NCBI GenBank assembly: GCA_021464415.1
Contig: CM038466.1
Coordinates: forward strand, 19,593,017 to 19,657,016
Source: Lonicera japonica
Lineage: Eukaryota; Streptophyta; Magnoliopsida; Dipsacales; Caprifoliaceae
Direction of reading: 5' to 3'
DNA: 64,000 nucleotides
A program made the position numbers and the translations under genes. Below the pieces are notes generated by a model. It did not search any database. It was not told the origin of the DNA and saw nothing but the letters and a program-made list of their open reading frames with translations. Positions 1-11,108 of this stretch are shown piece by piece (within the stretch, counting starts at the first letter, position 1; each line of letters begins with the position of its first letter).

Positions 1-1261
1 CATGTACTCGCCTATTTCGAACTCGGTCCGACCCGACCCTACCTCATTCACCAGTGATTTGATCATCTGGTTAGTGCACTCCACCATGTACCCCGCATAG
101 CTCTATAAAACAAATTAAAATTAAATCAAACATTTTTATTATTATATATATATATATATATGTCATCATCATCAGTTCCCACATATATGCAAAAATAAGA
201 AAATTTTAAAAAAATGGTTACATTTAATGCATATCATTACACCGGCTACATGAATTTCTGTATCTATGAAAAAGGAAATAAAATCAATTCCGTCACAGAT
301 ATGCATGTACAGCTGTAATACTGAATAAATTTTTGACACGCGATTCTACCTTGAGTTTGTCACCCATGAACGCCGGCGCAACTATGTGCCGCTGGTGATA
401 CCAATCGTCGCCGTTCGCCATTAGTAGACCGCGGCCAATGAAATGCTTTGAACCTTGCTGTTGTAGCCATGATTTTCCTGATGTTGTGCTGTGTTTTAAT
501 AGAAGCTCTTTGATAAGTTCGGTCTCCATTAAGCACATCCTCGGCTCGATCCCATTCCAATACACAAATCTTTTTCCTGATCGAGATAATAAAAATTCAA
601 ATCACGCATGCAAGTGCTACATGATAAACTACTGTATATATTGTCAGAGCAATTCTAGCTCTGTCCAGAAAAATGTCTATATATACTTAATTTGTATATA
701 TGTATGTATAAGAAATAAGTGATGCTTGCCAATTAGTTTTCCACAAGTGAATCCCAAAAGCAAGTTTTAATGTCATCAATTGTACATCTTTTCTATTTTC
801 CAGATTCTGGTGCAAATGCAACAATATTTCTCTAAATAAAAAAGCGCAAATTAAAACAAATCTTATTCTGCAGAAACAGGCAGTACTGCATTGAATTCAT
901 AGTATACTTCTTTGACACAACTACTCGATCATACTCGCTCAGACGCTAAAAGTACGTACTACATATATATATGTTACGTACCATAGAGCTTAGACCAGAG
1001 GACGAGGTGGGGCAAGAGACGACCGACGATATCGTGGTTGATAGAATCCATGTCGGAGGAGGTGGATTTAGAGATGAGAGAAGCCATGTCCAATAAGTTT
1101 CCAACTAAAAACCGAGGTTTAGGGCCACGCACACCTTGCTTGTTCATGATCTTCTTGATTCGTCTAGGAATTAGCAAGTAACAAGATACAGTCTCGTAAG
1201 CAACTCTAACCAACAAAACAAGGCACACGGCTAATAATCCCAACAATACCTCCGTGACCAT
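1..1261 (-). CDS. CYP735A: Cytochrome P450, CYP735A-like cytokinin trans-hydroxylase (5' part, cut by window start)
   Basis: Three exons can be joined with GT-AG introns: 1261-982, 576-350 and 102-1, giving the first 203 residues of a protein that is normally about 520 long; the rest, with the heme-binding cysteine, lies outside the window. Seen: an N-terminal membrane anchor (about residues 4-27), a basic stretch IPRRIKK, the proline-rich hinge GPKPRFLVGN (about 48-57), and the C-helix WxxxR motif (W152-R156, in DDWYHQRHIVAPAF). The stretches SINHDIVGRLLPH, ETELIKELL and SWLQQQGSKHFIGRGLLMANG are close to CYP735A1/A2 as I remember them. Known of the family: ER-bound monooxygenases that hydroxylate the isopentenyladenine nucleotide side chain to make trans-zeatin forms. 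Inference: same activity here. The exon 1/2 junction splits a Gly codon and the exon 2/3 junction is in phase 0, so the visible reading frame is intact. A related CYP72-clan P450 is the main alternative. Confidence 0.88.
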
Positions 1262-1358
1262 TTTTGTAAAACTCCACCACTCACAAAGTACAATCTATAG
1301 AGAGATTGAGATATATATATATGCGTTATGGCTGCACGATTGCTTGCTCTTGGTGACC

Positions 1359-1367
1359 AATTTATAG
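1359..1367 (-). promoter_or_regulatory. TATA-like box upstream of the P450 gene
   Basis: On the minus strand this reads ACTATAAAT-like, about 100 bp upstream of the P450 ATG (1261). That is a usual distance for a plant core promoter with a short leader. A run of TA dinucleotides at 1310-1322 lies between them and is a weaker alternative. Confidence 0.45.
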
Positions 1368-1379
1368 TGGGTTTGACAA

Positions 1380-1984
1380 TTTAATTTTAATGGTGCACTG
1401 AAAAAAAAAGCAAAGTACCTAAATTACCGTCCATTTTATTTCGCTATTTTAATAATTAAGATTGAATATATTATCTTTATTTTGAATTCACAAACTTTAA
1501 TTTAATTTTATTCTTTTTCTAATCAAAATAAACAAATTACTATTAATTTTCTCGCAACATCCTTTTAAAAAACTAATAATAATAAAATCACCATCCCTCT
1601 CCTTTTCTTTGTCATCAAAACCTTCAAATTCACAAAATTAACCCTCACAACCAAACCCATAAAGGGGACTCCCTTGCCAATTAGTTTTCTCCCTTTTTAA
1701 TCCGTTGGCGTCCTCTCAGTATTTGTAATAAGGATACTATGAATTCTATTCAGATAGATATAATTGTCAAACGTTTTGTTGATCCAACCTATTGTATTGG
1801 TTGTTGATCTACCCATATTATGTGATTGTAAATTCATAATTCTATGGTAAAAGTTGTATTATATTATAAAAAGAAAAGAAAAGAAAAGAAAAGTTGTATT
1901 ATAAAATTAATGCTTTGTATTAAAGAAAAAAAAATCTATTCGATCTATCACTTATTTAAAAAACAAGGAATAAAGGATAAATTT
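1380..1984. other. AT-rich spacer, nothing recognised
   Basis: Low-complexity A/T-rich DNA upstream of the P450 promoter. A (AAAAG)n-like run sits near 1870-1893. No coding signal on either strand. Confidence 0.5.
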
Positions 1985-2395
1985 CTCATATTAAATCTTA
2001 TTCATTTTTGGAATAAAATTAATGTAATAAATTTTATAATATAAATTACGTTGTAACATTGGGTAATTATTAATTACCCTTAATTTAATACTTCCTCCTA
2101 CGCAATTACTATAATTCTCACTACAATATCTAATATTAATTTTCATTTCGTTTTTGGAAAAAAATAAATTAATGTAATAAATTTTATAATCTAAATTAAG
2201 TTGTAACACTGGTAATTATTAATTACCCTTAATTTAATACTTCCTCCTACACAATTAATATAATTCTCACTACAATATCTCATATTAAATTTCATTTCAT
2301 TGTTGGAATAAAATAAAATTAATGTAATAAATTTTATAATATAAATTAGGTTCTATCACTGGTAATTATTAATTATTTAATTTTTTTTAATAAAA
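1985..2395. repeat. Three-copy tandem repeat, unit about 150 bp
   Basis: The block with AATGTAATAAATTTTATAAT recurs at 2021, 2171 and 2321, a period of 150 bp. It is followed each time by a TAATTATTAATTA block, and copies 1 and 2 share the ACTTCCTCCTAC segment. Copies differ by scattered substitutions. The AT-rich unit has no coding potential and is best read as a local minisatellite. Confidence 0.8.
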
Positions 2396-2966
2396 GAAAT
2401 TAAAGGCAAAGTAAAACTACTGTCTTGATATTGAGGGGTACTAGGTTTTCGTGCTAATGAAATGCTTTTGGAAACAGTTACAAGGAATTTAAAACATTAT
2501 TTTTCTAGGAAAATAAATAAATTTGTGAGTGAATAATTATGGGCAGATGATGTTGGTAAAAATATTTATTTTTCCTTCAAAAAAAAAATAATAGGCAATT
2601 TATTGTGTAAAAACAATTCACCATTTATATTAGCACATATTTGGATCTCATTACATATATATGTAGTAATCTTAAAAGTTTTTGAGGAGGAAATTTTTTT
2701 GTAAGATTACTATGAAAAACTAAAAACTAAAAACATGAGATGTAGTCAAATTAAAGCAATTGAAAATTAATAGTCTCACATCTTCTTCCTAATGCTTCAA
2801 ATTAATAAATACTTTTCTTTTCTGAAACATAACTAATTTACCAAACCTAATAATATAATAAGTTGTAGTGTTAAACATATACATATATATAGATTAAGTT
2901 GAAATTAGTATATTATTAAAAAAACTATTCAGAATTAGTTAAAAAAACAAACACCGAGTCCCAACC

Positions 2967-3085
2967 AAGGACGTACACAGGATTTTTATTGAGAGTGTAC
3001 ATACATAAAAGATTGTAAAAATAATCTTACTTCATAAATCAACACTAAAAGAATATGCAAATTACAAACACACATATATATATAT
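2967..3085 (+). repeat. Possible left end of a hAT-like element (relic)
   Basis: CAAGGACGTACACAGGATTT followed by a GAGAGTGTAC block resembles the terminal sequence of the deleted hAT at 60709-61320 (right end CAAGGACGTACGCAAGA, then GAGGGGGTACGAATG). No matching opposite end was found nearby, so this is probably a truncated end. Confidence 0.35.
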
Positions 3086-3092
3086 ATATATA

Positions 3093-3505
3093 TAGTCTAT
3101 TTCTGGTACGGATTACTGTTCATGGATTGCCCGTACGGATTGACCCATTTGGCGCGCTTCCCGATGGAATTTTTTGATGAAATTTGGTGGGGATAGATGT
3201 TCTTCATCGTGTGTAGAATATCTCCACCAAATTTCATCAAAAAATTCAACTAGGAAGTGGTTTAACTACATGATTGGAAAATATTAGATTTTATATATCT
3301 ATTTCTGGACCAATATTTTTCAATCATGTAGTTAACCCACTTCCCGGTTGAATTTTTTGATGAAATTTGGTGGAGATGTTCTAAACTCGATGAAGAACAT
3401 CTATCCCCACCAAATTTCTTCAAAAATTTTTACCGAGAAGCGTGCCAAATGGGCCAATCTGTACGAGAAATCCGTGAATAGTAATCCGCATAGGAAATTT
3501 TTTGT
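3093..3505. mobile_element. Foldback/MITE element with nested inverted repeats
   Basis: The left half (3093-3290) and right half (3300-3505) are inverted copies, with outer arms containing GGATTACTGTTCATGGATT and its reverse-complement counterpart. Each half is itself an inverted repeat: TTTTTTGATGAAATTTGGTGG occurs in alternating orientation four times (near 3170, 3220, 3350 and 3405). No coding capacity. A clear target duplication could not be fixed because both flanks are TA repeats. The same core motif recurs in the element at 36640-37004. Confidence 0.75.
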
Positions 3506-3657
3506 ATATATATATATGAGTAAAATGAAAAATTACAGTCATATGTATAATAGGCATTTTTTTAAAAACATTATTTGAAAAAAAATATCTTCACGAACTT
3601 AATTATTAAGAATTATTTATCCATCTTTACCTCACAAGAACAAACATAAACATTAAA

Positions 3658-3929
3658 GATCTGTTTGATAACATGATGGAAAAGGAAAATAGTTGACTTT
3701 TGTGAAACGTTAGAAACTAAGTTGAGACATATGGTGAGATTTTTCTTACTTAGTGAATTTTTCTGTGGAAATTTTTTCTTAGGTGGTTGAAAAAGAATTT
3801 TTTTTCACAAAAAGTAATAAATGATGGAGGATATCTACTCATAAAAATGAGTATAAGATGGAAAGAATTACATTGCATGTTTCAAATTCTTACATAAATC
3901 AAGTGTTTTTCTTGTTATCAAACCAACCC
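3658..3929. mobile_element. Tourist-like MITE, family A copy 1
   Basis: Terminal inverted repeats GATCTGTTTGATAACATGA and, at the right, TTGTTATCAAACCAACCC. It shares the internal GTTGAGACATATGGTGAGAT block with the other family A copies listed here. Flanking TAA/TAAA is consistent with the TWA target site of PIF/Harbinger MITEs. Confidence 0.65.
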
Positions 3930-5358
3930 TAAAAGTTCAAACGAAGTTAAAGAAATTTTAGAAATTAAGAATGTTGCACCTATTGCCAAAACAATTTTTT
4001 GTGTCTCATTTACAAAAATGTTAATTAATTATTAAAAGGATAATGTTATGTTTAAATATTATAATTAATTGCTTCAGCATTCACAAAAATGAATCGTATT
4101 GTTAACGTAGGTAAAAATTACTCACTTTGTTTCAAATAAGAAGCGGCAATTTCCTTTACATGAAAACTCATTAGAGTCTCATTTTCTTTTTTGTACATAA
4201 TAATCGATCAACAATAATAATAAAATAATTAATAAGTTGTAATCGTAAGAACTAATTAAATTGAATCAGTGTTAGTGTTACTCTTAATTTGAGATGAAAT
4301 GAGTAGTATATTTAACTTATGATCAAAAGTATCCTATTATTTATTATAAATACCAAACATAAAATATTTTTAATTAATATAAATATATATATATATATAT
4401 GAAAAAAAATCTAAAAAATAAGGAGGTACGACCATACCCCTCGGACCAAGGTGGGTGCATCCCTGGTCCCAACATTTTGAATGGGAGAAAAAATGCCAGG
4501 ATACGTAGTTGGACTAAATGGCCTCCTGAGGTTGTGCATGGCATCCACTGGATTTTTGAAAAACATTTGTTAAGATATAGTAAAAATAAAATTATAAGAG
4601 TCAAAAATTATTTATTTGTGAAATAAATAATATTTGGGATACTTTAAGAACAATGCAAATTAAGGATCTGTTTAGAGGTTCAATAGGCTCATTGTGAAAA
4701 GAGATGTAAGCTTTATGTGGCATTGACACTCTGTCTGTCCCTCAAAAACAAATGATTAATACATCTAAATACAATGGAACAAAGTTTTGATTAATATATT
4801 ATATTTCTTGTGGTTGAATAATTTTATTATTAATGTACAACATGTTTTTAAATTAGCAACGTACCCAAAGACACAGGGGTTACCTTGTGCTTAGAAAATG
4901 TTTTTTTTTTCTGTTTTGTATGTGCAAATTGTTCTGGATTAAATTATTAGCAGGCCAAAGAGACAGGGATTCTCGCTAGAGGAGACTAGATTCAATGTTT
5001 AACAGTGATCCACTAACTAATTAATTATTAATCAATAAATAATCCTATGATAGCTAACGCTACTAGATAAATAATATAAAAAATTTCAAGGAATATTTCT
5101 TTCACGGGCAGCTCCCAAGTTTTGAGGCCCAAGGTGAACTCATAAAACTAATTCTAGGCGTCCCAATATATATATATTTTTAGGAAAATGTTAGGTTTTT
5201 TATTTTATTTTTGTACATTTTTTTATATGTACAGATGTATTATTATTGCACCTCTCAAATGTATTGATGGAGTCACATATTTAATGTATTGTCTATCTAT
5301 TCTTTTATTTAATTAGTGATACATCTGTTTATATAAAAAAATTGTACAAAACTATTCT
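3930..5358. other. Spacer with an unidentified GC-richer fragment
   Basis: Mostly A/T-rich. A (TA)n run lies at 4381-4400. The patch at 4425-4560 is GC-richer than its surroundings and looks like part of a dispersed repeat or retroelement, but I cannot name it. At 5104-5165 a GGGCAGCTCCCAAG...GAGGCCCAAGGTGAAC block resembles ends of GC-rich hAT-type elements. No gene seen. Confidence 0.4.
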
Positions 5359-5361
5359 TAA

Positions 5362-5673
5362 GGTTCCGTTTGATAATAAGATGAAAAATTGTTAAAAATT
5401 CAATATATTTTGTGAGAATATGAAAAATAAGTTGAGAGATATGATGAGATGTCCTCTTGGTCTTTTTATTTTTTATTTTTTTTTTACATTGAAAAAATTT
5501 CTTTTGGCTATAATGAAGAAAAAAATTCCACAAAAAATGGAGGATGGAGAACATCTCATAAAAATAAGCATACGATAAAGAGGATCTCACCACATCTTTC
5601 AACTTATTTGCTAACTTTTGACACAAATTAATTAGTTTTGCTATTTTTTTTCATCTTATTATCAAACAAACCC
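5362..5673. mobile_element. Tourist-like MITE, family A copy 2
   Basis: Termini GGTTCCGTTTGATAATAAG and, reverse-complemented from the right, GGGTTTGTTTGATAATAAG. The exact 3-bp target duplication TAA is at 5359-5361 and 5674-5676. 312 bp, non-coding. PIF/Harbinger-type by TSD and size. Confidence 0.82.
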
Positions 5674-5676
5674 TAA

Positions 5677-5970
5677 GACTCCGTTTAATAACAATATGGA
5701 AAAGAAAAATAAAAACACTTGATTTGATAAGAAGTTAAAAAATAAATTGAGGCATGTTATAAGATGCTATCTATTTTATGAGTAAATGTCTTTCATCTTG
5801 CATAATTTTTTATAGAAAATTTTTTTTCTTCAACAATCAATGAAAATTTTTCCACAAAAAAGTCACAAAATAAGAAGATATCTTATCATATGTCTCAACT
5901 TATTTTTTAACTTTTCACAAAAATTAATTATTTTATTTTTCATATTGTTATCAAACATACCGAAAAAGTC
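5677..5970. mobile_element. Tourist-like MITE, family A copy 3, abutting copy 2
   Basis: Starts GACTCCGTTTAATAACAATA directly after the TAA that closes copy 2, and ends with the inverted equivalent (CATATTGTTATCAAACAT...GTC), followed by TAA at 5971. The two MITEs therefore share one TAA, so one inserted at the target duplication of the other. Confidence 0.75.
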
Positions 5971-5973
5971 TAA

Positions 5974-8146
5974 AATAATCCTAAAATGTGTAGCACGTTA
6001 ATTGAGGACAGGAACTTTAAAGGAATGCAACCGAAAATCTTTAAAAGTTTGGAAAAGCAAAATAGTCAAATTAAATGATGACAAATTAGCTTTTAGTGTA
6101 TACAATAAAAGGATTGAAAAGGAAGTCGGGCCCGATAGCTAGTGACCCGTTTGGGTCCAATATTTTTTGTAGTTGGGCTTCCAAAAAATGTGCTTGTTCT
6201 TTCTCTAACGTAGACGACTATTTATTTGAGATGGATGCAAATATAAACAATTTTTTATAATAAAATTTATTTGGTACGATAAGTTTAGTACTTCAATTAT
6301 ATTTCGAAAATAAAATAAAATATTACACCCTTAATTAAAAAAAATTAGGATTCTCTATTTTCATTATGTGATCTTTCATCTTTTTTTTTTTTTTTAAAAG
6401 AATGAGGTATTTAAAAAAATAAAATCTGCCAAGTCATATATTCGAACCAAAAATTATCCCCTGATTCTGGTCCTCGCCAGTAGCAGTATCTCCTGGAGTG
6501 CTGATTGCAAAATAGAGAAATACTAAAAACCCAATTTAACTAAAACGGAATAAGGTGTTTAAATTCCATTATTAGTTCACAATTTGACGGAAAACGTTGA
6601 TTCTTTTTATTAGTCTTCACAATATAGCCGAAAGGGCAAAAATTCAAACCAATCCATGAAGACTTCTATAAATTAAATCTCAAAACATTCTTTAAGGTAA
6701 AATAATTGATAAAAATAAATGGTAGTAAGGCTGGACTCGGGTGATGGTGGTCAATCTTCTTCTAGCTCGAGGTCCCAAATTTGAGTCCAGGTATAAATGG
6801 GATTGGTATAATTATCCTTTTTGTCATTTTTCAAATCTCATTGTATATGTTTTTTATTTTATTTATTTTATTAAAATTTATTGATGTAATTATATTACAT
6901 GAATATGTAAATATATAAAAAGGTCTTGAAACTAAAACTCGATTAGAGCCTTTCAAAACACAGTGTCAAATCTAGATGGTAGTTAGAATAAGTTAAAAGG
7001 ATATTCAAAATCATATCAATTCTGCGATACGAATGTTCCTACCCACCAATTCAAATATATATTATGTATACAATATGAAAACGTGAATAAATAGTAGGTG
7101 CATTCACTTACCTATCTTTACACCAAAAAGAAAATCCACTTTTAGTCTAAAAGAGAAGATTCATATGCATCTTTCTTGAATTCTCGTTCAAAGCAAAATA
7201 TAGATAATAATAATAATAATAATGTCATAAATAGCGGAAAGACCCTCCTCCCCATGTGCTAATCATTAAAAACCGAAACTTCATGTGTACTCATCTCGCC
7301 TAATCTGGTGCGATTTGGTTTAGAGTTAGTATCTTGGCGCCACACTTTTCGTCTGTTCAGAGAATCAGAAAAATTAAATTGGTGCAAAACAAAATATTAG
7401 ACTTATCCTAATTTGCCACAGCTAAAATCGTGATTCAAGGTTAAGCGTGATTATTTACCAAAGATTGTGTTTAGCTTAGAAATTAAGGCATTTCCAATAT
7501 TAGTGTAAATGTATAAATGTAAGTTGCTACATTTACTTTAATTACATAATGTCTAAAAGGGGTGCTCGATCCAATAGTATTTCGAAATTGTTTAAGAAAA
7601 ATTTACTTTTTTATTTTCTTTCGTTTTTTATACAATCAGCGGATATATGTTGGCGTACGTGGATCAAACATGGCTCCTATATGAATATTCACATTTTATA
7701 TAACAGTATCACCTAAATATAATTCCAAATTTAAATTTACTCGTTCGCTTGTTTTTCTTTTAACATTTTTTTTTTCATAAAATATAAAAGTAATTTAAAT
7801 CAAAAATTTCAATAATAGTAAAAATTGTATGTATGAAAACTACTGGTGGTTTATTAATTATGGTCCATGATAATTTGAACTGTTGGTGTGTTTTTGAGAA
7901 CCACTTCCAAGCCTTCAAATTGTGTGAACTAATTTCTTGTCTTGGAGCTTTAGATTATGTTATATATCTATATTATTATATAAAATGAGGATGAATTTTA
8001 ACTATCATGAAATTATGACAGATTTTTGAATTACTTATTTTACCTCCACAATTTCTTTTTTCATTAAAAAATGTATTTGCAAAAGGGTTTGAAATCTGCT
8101 ATTTAACCACTAGATAACTTAATATTTTTGTTTTATATTTTAGCTT
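5974..8146. other. AT-rich spacer with dispersed-repeat fragments
   Basis: No gene seen. About 7315-7440 is similar to 9778-9900 (shared blocks such as CGCCACAC and AAAAATTAA.TTGGT.CAAAACAAAAT). About 7485-7560 is similar to 35112-35190 (AATTAAGGCATTTCC, AGTGTAAATGTA, TTACATAATGTCTAAAA). A tRNA-like B-box (GGTCCCAAATTTGAGTCC, 6771-6788) hints at a SINE scrap. A (TAA)n microsatellite lies at 7205-7225. Confidence 0.5.
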
Positions 8147-8154
8147 GAATTATA

Positions 8155-9385
8155 TAGGGGTGGATTTGGTACAATACCGTACCATACCGACTATACCGAG
8201 TACCATACCGAAATTTTGGTACACCAAAATTCATTACCATTACCATACCAAACTTTTGGTATACCGAGTTTTGGTATACCAAAATATTGGTATGGTACGG
8301 GTTGGTACGGTACATTACAAAAAAATCAATCATGTAAATAAAAAATAAATTTTTTTTTTAATTTAAATGAATTTTTTGAATTTAATTGATTTACAAAATA
8401 ATTGATTATTATTAATTAACATAAAACATAGGTTAACTTAGCTCAAACCTAAATTTAACTAAAATTTTTTGAAAAAGAATTAGACATGATTTGTTAATAT
8501 TTACATCTTTACACTTCATTGCCTAAAAAAATAGACTAAATCACTAAACAGATAAGAATGTATTATTATTATGATGGCTCATATTTATCGTAATGCAAAC
8601 CGATTAAGTAAATTGAGCCATTATAATTCAAATGTATTAAATGAATTGGGACAATTTTTATGGAATTAAAAGGAGGATGAATAACTTAGAACACCTGCAA
8701 CTAAGTAGAATTGCAGAATATATACATACATGCATATCTATAATTTATGTATCTTAGTCTCACTCAACCAACTAGGTTCCCAAATTCAGAATAAAACTTA
8801 TGATGCTCTAATTTATTTCTTTTACTTGAAGTCATCTCTTGAGATTATAGACTGTCATTGCTTATTGTGAAAGAAAACAAAACAAACATCTTCTCATCAT
8901 CGATAGATATTATATATGTCAAAGTTCGAATGCATACTCAGTGAAACGACTTAAATGAACTGAACAATATTAAAATGAACCGACAAAATTTGTTTCAATG
9001 GAATATTTATATGGAACGAGAATTGTTACCTGATTTAGAGCTGAAATGGGTCTAAAGAGATAATAGGATTGTTGATAATCTGAACCGTTCATCTAACTTC
9101 ATCTATATCTAATTGTGAAATATTGATAATTTGGTATTTATTTAATATTTGGTATAATGGCACATTTGGTATTGGTATGGTACGGTATACCATACCATAC
9201 CAAAAAATCGGTACGGTACAGTATACCATTGGTAATGAATATGAATACTAGTGCCGTACCAAAGTAATTCGGTATGGTACAATAGCAATCGGTATTGTAC
9301 CATTACCAAATTTTCGGTACAATTTGGTATTGGTTCGGTTTTGTACGGATTGGTACGGTACAAATGGTATTTTTTTTCACCCCTA
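8155..9385. mobile_element. Non-autonomous hAT element, 1231 bp
   Basis: Perfect terminal inverted repeats TAGGGGTG (8155-8162) and CACCCCTA (9378-9385). They are flanked by an exact 8-bp duplication GAATTATA at 8147-8154 and 9386-9393, the hAT signature. Both subterminal regions (8165-8315 and 9130-9375) are dense with GGTACGGTA/GGTATGGTA motifs in both orientations, as expected for clustered transposase binding sites. The A/T-rich interior has no transposase remnant. A second copy lies at about 55521-56714. Confidence 0.92.
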
Positions 9386-9393
9386 GAATTATA

Positions 9394-9997
9394 TATATAT
9401 ATATATATATCTGAGTAGTACATGCATCACATGTGCATATTACTCTATTATGTGTACATGATTCAAGCCAGATTAAGAGGGATTTAAATTTTAATCACAT
9501 TATATGGGCCTAGTAAAGTAGAGGCCCATTCTTTGAATTGATGAGTTAAACCCAACCCAATTTGATAGCTCTACTAGTATAATTATTGCCAAATCAATAT
9601 AACATTAAAAGTCTATATTATAATTTTTAAAAGTAGTATTATACTCTAGTAACGGTATAATTATTTTGACAATATGAATACCCTTTATTTAAACTTAATT
9701 TTAAAAATCATGCCAATATTCAACAAAATTCATATTTGCTTTTATAGCACCAAAAAGCCTGCTTTGGCAAGATTTGGTCTAAGCTAAGTTAATATCTTGA
9801 CGCCACACCTTTGGTTTGGTATGAGAATGAGAAAAATTAAGTTGGTACAAAACAAAATAATAAATTAACCTTAATTTGCCAATCTTAAAAATTGTGTCCA
9901 ATAGAAATTTGCCAAATGTACCAACATGACCAACAATGGATATAGGGAGGGGGGCCAAATATTAGAAAAATTATAAAAGAAAGAAAGCATTGCATAA
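9394..9997. other. Spacer between hAT element and LINE scrap
   Basis: A/T-rich. It contains the dispersed repeat (9778-9900) related to 7315-7440. No gene seen. Confidence 0.45.
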
Positions 9998-10017
9998 TTC
10001 TGTTGAAGAATGGTTGG

Positions 10018-10240
10018 ATGGGAATCTTGATCGAAAGTAACTATCAAGATGTGGTTAATTTGATCAATGAGGATGATGAAGAGGACAACTACCCATGTCG
10101 AAGGTTTATTGAAGAATGCAGGAGGTTGCGAATGGGGAGTGGAGCCTAACATTCAACATGCTCTCCGCAAAGCAAATATATACGCTGATAACTGAGCCGG
10201 TCCCGGGAATAGGACTGGCACGACAACTGCACGAGTTTCA
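10018..10240 (+). pseudogene. LINE-type RNase H domain fragment
   Basis: The frame starting near 10027 reads LIESNYQDVVNLINEDDEE followed by EECRRL; after a one-frame shift it continues NIQHALRKANIYADN and then a stop. This matches the pattern of the C-terminal RNase H-like (RVT_3) domain of plant non-LTR retrotransposons: conserved Glu-Ser-(Asp/Asn) after a strand, EECRRL, and a HxLRxANxxAD tail. No RT sequence precedes it, so it is an isolated decayed scrap. It lies immediately outside the 3' end of the Helitron at 10279. Confidence 0.6.
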
Positions 10241-10278
10241 AAATTTTAGAGAGGTACAAATATTTGTTTATATATATA

Positions 10279-10304
10279 CTAGAGGTAACCCGTGCCGATG
10301 GCAC
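10279..10304 (-). repeat. Helitron 3' terminus: hairpin plus CTAG
   Basis: Palindrome GTGCCGATGGCAC at 10292-10304 (5-bp stem, 3-nt loop), nine bases before CTAG at 10279-10282. In rolling-circle Helitrons this structure terminates transposition. Its placement downstream of the minus-strand Rep/helicase remnants is as expected. Confidence 0.85.
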
Positions 10305-11108
10305 TACGAGCATAATTCGTGAAATTTTTTAGATAATAAATATAATTTTAGGTAGAAAATATAAAATTCGAAAATTCAATAATAAAAAGGAAAGAGATGA
10401 AATACCTTTTATGGGTGAAGAGCCGGATAGCAAACAACACCTCCAAACAACATTTATTTATGACAATGCATTCTTACTTTATCTCATGTGCAAGCTAAAC
10501 ATATAATGATTACATTCTAGTATAATAACAAAATAGACCACCATGCTTGCAAATAATAAATATTCACGTTGCTAACAAAAATAGTATTGCATACATTGTC
10601 TACCAAAAATCTATTTTAGCGAACACATTTACAAAATCTAGTACTTACATATTTACCAAAAAAAAGAAAGTTGCCTTTACAAAAATCAAAAAGTAATAAG
10701 GCTTTAGATATACAAAAAAAAAAAATCAATTGTCAGTATTGTTGTGGTCCTATTAATAACCACCATATTTTCGGTACATCAAATTCCGAAAGGTAAGATT
10801 ATTCACCCCTACGCAATAGGGCCAACAAAAATGGGTCGTGATGAAAATCTGCGATTTATAAGATACGTAAAATATTAGAATCAAAATGAAGAAAAAACTA
10901 TTACTTAAATACTTGAACATAATCAAATAAACATTACCCAATTAATTCTTCCCCATCCTCGATTTTCAGTTGAATTTATACGTCGTAGTTCAGCAACTTT
11001 ATCATCCCAAGACTGTAAATTTTAGACAAATAGTGTAATTCAATTATAAATATTACAAAGTAATTATTTAAATAATAAAAGTAGTGGTAGTACCTGACAT
11101 ATCAAGTA

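Noticed and set aside
438..722. 94-residue plus-strand open frame
   Set aside because: Antisense to P450 exon 2 and the following intron; no domain.
9871..10152. 93-residue minus-strand open frame
   Set aside because: Antisense to the LINE RNase H scrap at 10018-10240, which has recognisable motifs on the other strand.
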